A stretch of 64,000 nucleotides of DNA, from NCBI GenBank assembly GCA_030737875.1, contig CM060910.1, positions 66,906,501 through 66,970,500 of the forward strand, written 5' to 3'. The position numbers were made by a program, and so were the translations under genes. The notes beneath the pieces are model-generated. The model searched no databases. It was given only the letters and a program-made list of their open reading frames with translations, and had not been told where the DNA came from. Below, piece by piece: positions 60,825-64,000 of the stretch. This stretch comes from Allium sativum (Eukaryota > Streptophyta > Magnoliopsida > Asparagales > Amaryllidaceae). Positions within the stretch are counted from its first letter, which is position 1. Every line of letters begins with the position of its first letter.

Positions 60825-61045
60825 TGTGGTACAATTTGGCAATGACATATATGTTGTGTAATATAGCGATGACATATTATGTGTATACTTTGGCGATGAC
60901 ATATATGTTAAATAAATTGGCGATGACATATTATGTTGTATAATTTGGCGATGGCATATCATGTTGTGTACTTTGGCGAAGACATACCTTGTTGTATAAT
61001 TTGGCGATGACATTTCATGTTGTATGATTTAGTAATGACACCAAT
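60825..61045. repeat. Leader tandem repeat of element 3, unit about 29-33 bp
   Basis: Seven or eight units of the type TTTGGCGATGACATATTATG followed by TTGTATAA. It occupies the same region downstream of the TATA box as the TTGCAT array of element 1, but the unit is unrelated. Frames read through it on the minus strand are by-products. Confidence 0.85.
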
Positions 61046-61645
61046 ATGTTGTATGTCAATTTGGGAATCTTATGCAAGTCCAACCATGATCACATATATG
61101 ACCAAAACTACATGTTAATATGATTAGGATCATGTTAAATTTGATCCAAATAATTTGCAAGTTCGCAACTACATGCCTAATTTTAAGTTTATGTAGTTCT
61201 ATGTAAAACCCCCATTTCATGATTCATGTTGAGTAGATCTAAATTTGCAAGCTCATAATTAAATGTATATTGTTCTATGCCAAATTCATATGATACATGT
61301 GTAGTTAGATCCATATTTTTATGATGTTGGAATTATTACATGTTCCTCTTTTTCCCCTTTTGTGTATAAGTTAGGCTATGTATCGAGCCTAACATTTTAT
61401 ATGATTTGTGCGAACGTTTAACGGGGGTAACGTTGGGGAAAGACATGAAATTACATATAATTGGCATTTTTGGCTCATAAACATGTAAATGTTTTATAGC
61501 ATAAAGTGGTATAAATTTTTATACCTAAAATTATGAACTTGATTTAAAAGGGAAAGTGGGGCTTACTTGAATGACAATAATTTACATATAAATATAAAGA
61601 GGTAAATATGTAAATTTAGAAAAGATGAATATGCCTAACCCGAGG

Positions 61646-61718
61646 TTAGATTGAGTTACGGTGAAAGACTGCCCGGAACCGCCCGGCACATCCAGCAACC
61701 GTAACAATATATATCTAA
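61646..61718 (+). other. Conserved leader stem-loop, copy C
   Basis: Outer stem TTAGAT (61646-61651) with ATCTAA (61713-61718). Inner stem GTTACGGT (61655-61662) with ACCGTAAC (61698-61705). The loop contains GACTGCCCGGAACCGCCCGGC. Confidence 0.7.
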
Positions 61719-61757
61719 TGTGGGAGGTTAGTGCATCGAGCCCAAAAGAACCCGAGG

Positions 61758-61830
61758 TTAGACTGAGTTGCGGCGTAAAACTGCCCGGACCCGACCGGCA
61801 CATCCAGTAACCGCAACAATACCTGTCTAA
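61758..61830 (+). other. Conserved leader stem-loop, copy D
   Basis: Outer stem TTAGAC (61758-61763) with GTCTAA (61825-61830). Inner stem GTTGCGG (61767-61773) with CCGCAAC (61811-61817). Compared with copy C both stems carry a compensated change (A-T to G-C inside, T-A to C-G outside). The loop core is ACTGCCCGGACCCGACCGGC. Confidence 0.72.
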
Positions 61831-62992
61831 TGTGAGTGGTTGGTGCTTTAATGAATGAATTAAAGCTAAGTCAGGAATGGTAGGGTTAAGTTAATTAAGG
61901 CAACACTTAACCAATACAACATGTTAACTAAACTGATGGGTGGGGTTAGGTTAACTTGGACACTTAACCAATTTAACATGTTGACTAGAACACCCTAGTA
62001 ACGAGGACCCATTTCAGCAGTAATCCACATAGATGTATCATGGTACCCTGAACTAGGCAGGGTGGGGCACGATTACTGGGCTGATTATAAGCTGTCAAAA
62101 CAACGGCGGTTGGTGCGTCAGTGTAGGTTCCGACGGAGTACGGGTGTGTACGTACTCCGGAGTGGAAAAAGCAGGCATTGGGCATCAGTAGTTATACATT
62201 GTGCATCTTGAATCGTGTCAGGTTGCCGTCATAGGGTTTGATACACTCCATGGTGGGACCAGCACAGGTATCTACAATCGAGCGGGGCCGTATGACACAA
62301 GTAGTAAATGCGGGCGAGTAGGAGCCGATCGATAAAAAGGGATCACTGGGTTTGAACTCTTGATAATGGTTGAAATATCTAGTAGGTGCAGAGAATATGG
62401 ATTTGAGTGCGATAGTATGATTAGTTTATCTTGCCTTGTTTACCTTGCCTTATCCTATGTTACCTTATTTCTTTGTTATTGTCCTATGTCCAGTTTATTC
62501 ATGTCATGGTTCTCTTACCAGTTTACATGCTGAATAATCACTGGACTTACCATACTTATGTCTGACCCATTTTTCTTTCGCTCTCTTTTCTTCCTTCCCC
62601 CCCCCCTCAGGTAGCCAAGGAGGGAATAGCTCAGCTTAATTTGGACCGTTTATCTTTCCAAGCTTGAAGACTCTGTGATGTATAGCTTGGAACCTCTTAT
62701 CTATGGCTATGGCTTTGGACACACTACTACTTGGGGATTTATGCAGTTTTATTTATGTTTTATGCTTATTTATGTAATAATCAAGACAAAGATTTTGATG
62801 TAATGATTTGGAAGTTGTTTTGAGACATTTGCTGTAATGTTTTGTTATGAACCCCGTATGAAATAAATTTGGTTTTTCCGCTACTTATATATGTCTGTCT
62901 TGTAAATTATCTGTGTCTTTTACCTATAATGGTCCACCAAAGTTAAGGCATTCCCTTTGTGAGTGACCTTAACGGAGGTGGGGTGTTTCACT

Positions 62993-63004
62993 TGGTATCA
63001 GAGC
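62993..63004 (+). promoter_or_regulatory. Primer binding site of element 3
   Basis: TGGTATCAGAGC, two bases after the LTR end. Confidence 0.95.
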
Positions 63005-63171
63005 AAAGGTTTACCAGATCAGATAAAATTTTTGAAAACTGTTTTTCAAAAAGAAGTTTAAAGAAGCAATTTTCAAGAAAAAGTGTTTTAGTTTAAAAAG
63101 GCATTTCCCACAAAGCCATATGCATTTTCTTTCTACCCTTTTGTTTTGAATCTTTCCTTTTTCGTTTTAGC

Positions 63172-64000
63172 ATGTCTGGGAATCTTAACCTTCCAGAGGG
63201 CATGCCGGTACCTGGCTAGTTCAGAAGGTACCTAGAGGCTAGGGCTAATGTTGTAGGCCCAGCAGACGTTCCTCCTTCCCCAGCTGCAGCGGTTGCTCCT
63301 CCTCCTTCGTGTGCAAATGCTTTCTCAAAAATATGTAGGGACTATCAAGCCATGGGTGGAAAGAACTTCAATGGAAATGAATCCTTCGTGGAAGCAAGAA
63401 ACTGGCTCAAAGAACCTGAGGATTTGTTTGATATCTTCGAAGTGGACGATAGGTAGAAGATACAGTTGGTCGTATGGTTTCTTAAAGACGAAGCCTCCTA
63501 TTGGTGGGAAGTCACTAACGCTGAAAGACCAGTTGAAAATTGGATGGATTTTAGAATGAGGTTTGAAATGAAATTCCTCTCACAAGCTGAACGAAGCCTA
63601 CAGATGGAGAAGTTCTTAGCTCTTAAACAGGGGAGTATGCCGGTCAAGGAATACGTTAACCAATTCAACCAGCTGGCTAGATGGAGTTAGTGAACACTCC
63701 ACATAAGAAGGCTCTCTAGTTTGTTAAAGGATTGAATGAGCCACTACACAGCGTAGCTATGTCCCATATACATATGGGTGCGACTTATGAGAGGCTGGTG
63801 GACATAGCACTGTTACAAGAAGAAGATAAGGCTGGCAAGAAAGAGAAAAAGGTGGAAGTATCTCAAGATAAGAAAGTGGAGGCGTCACAGAGCAACAAGA
63901 CAGATTCCAAGAAGGGCGGGAAGAACAAAAAACCCCGTGACAAGAAGAAGTGTAATTTTTGTGGCATTCCTGGGCATCTGGTTAAGGACTGCAGAAAGAA
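63172..64000 (+). pseudogene. Element 3 gag, broken and truncated by the window
   Basis: From ATG at 63172 (MSGNLNLPEGMPVPG) the sequence follows element 1 gag: FRRYLEARANVVGPADVPP, MGGKNFNGNESFVEARNWLK, EASYWWEVTNAERPVENW, FLSQAERSLQMEKFLALKQG. In-frame TAG codons stand at 63217 (where element 1 has a tryptophan), 63454 and 63688. After the last one the frame shifts: the zinc knuckle CNFCGIPGHLVKDC (63951 onward) is in another frame. The tryptophan-to-stop change fits deamination of methylated cytosine. Confidence 0.85.

Larger units (their letters stand above)
59903..62990 (+). repeat. Element 3, 5' LTR
   Basis: 3088 bp from TATAACACCCCG (TG start mutated to TA) to GGTGGGGTGTTTCA. Length and inner order match the 3.23-kb LTR of element 1. 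Confidence 0.85.
59903..64000 (+). mobile_element. Element 3: Tekay-like chromovirus, plus strand, truncated by the window edge
   Basis: LTR 59903-62990, PBS 62993-63004, gag from 63172 to the window end. LTR and gag are diverged relatives of element 1: the TACGTCATTGCATTTGTCTCGG and GAGTCCGAGTTTG blocks, the GTCGAC array, the stem-loop pair and GTGGGACCAGCAC-GGTATCTAC are shared in the same order. Pol is outside the window. Confidence 0.88.

Overview
This window looks like intergenic heterochromatin of a flowering-plant nuclear genome. It is AT-rich and carries plant-type Ty3/gypsy chromoviruses with chromodomains, Ty1/copia long terminal repeats (LTRs), a CACTA transposon, a hAT-like MITE, a Mutator-like element and a foldback element. 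Primer binding sites are all complementary to initiator-Met tRNA. I found no intact host gene, rRNA, tRNA or CRISPR array. Species cannot be fixed from this sequence.

Left part (1-16.4 kb). A copia-type LTR (671-1873, continuing at 14830-14917) was split by a foldback element with inverted arms of about 0.6 kb. That foldback was then split by a young chromovirus of the Tekay/Del type (element 1, 2240-13851, minus strand). Element 1 has 3.23-kb LTRs, a perfect 5-bp target duplication GATCT, and a frameshifted gag-pol with a C-terminal chromodomain.

Middle part (16.4-56.2 kb). A probable old copia LTR (about 16.4-19.34 kb) precedes a larger copia-type element (19649-56207) whose own coding part is only a broken gag and a coiled-coil remnant. 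It received a hAT-like MITE in its internal region and, in its right LTR, a CACTA transposon (26396-30375) and a 25-kb composite (30393-55641). The composite is a non-coding retroelement with LTRs of about 5.8 kb and an internal region of only 973 bp. Its right LTR was interrupted by a putative solo LTR (37282-39830), a second decayed chromovirus (element 2, 41771-51122) and a Mutator-like element with a 9-bp target duplication (54798-55596). Nesting reaches at least three clear levels.

Right part (56.2-64 kb). A very decayed Ty3/gypsy pol (57.6-59.9 kb) is followed by a plus-strand relative of element 1 (element 3, from 59903) that runs off the window in gag.

The most interesting signals are small structures shared by these diverged retroelements. 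(1) A pair of long stem-loops lies in the predicted transcribed leader of elements 1 and 3: the stem sequence changes from copy to copy while pairing is kept, and the roughly 20-nt loop core is conserved. (2) An array of GTCGAC palindromes at 12-bp spacing lies 140-220 bp upstream of the TATA box in both. (3) A compact hairpin with a 4-nt loop sits beside the polypurine tract of element 1, element 2 and the non-coding element, with compensatory changes. All were read by eye and need computational confirmation.
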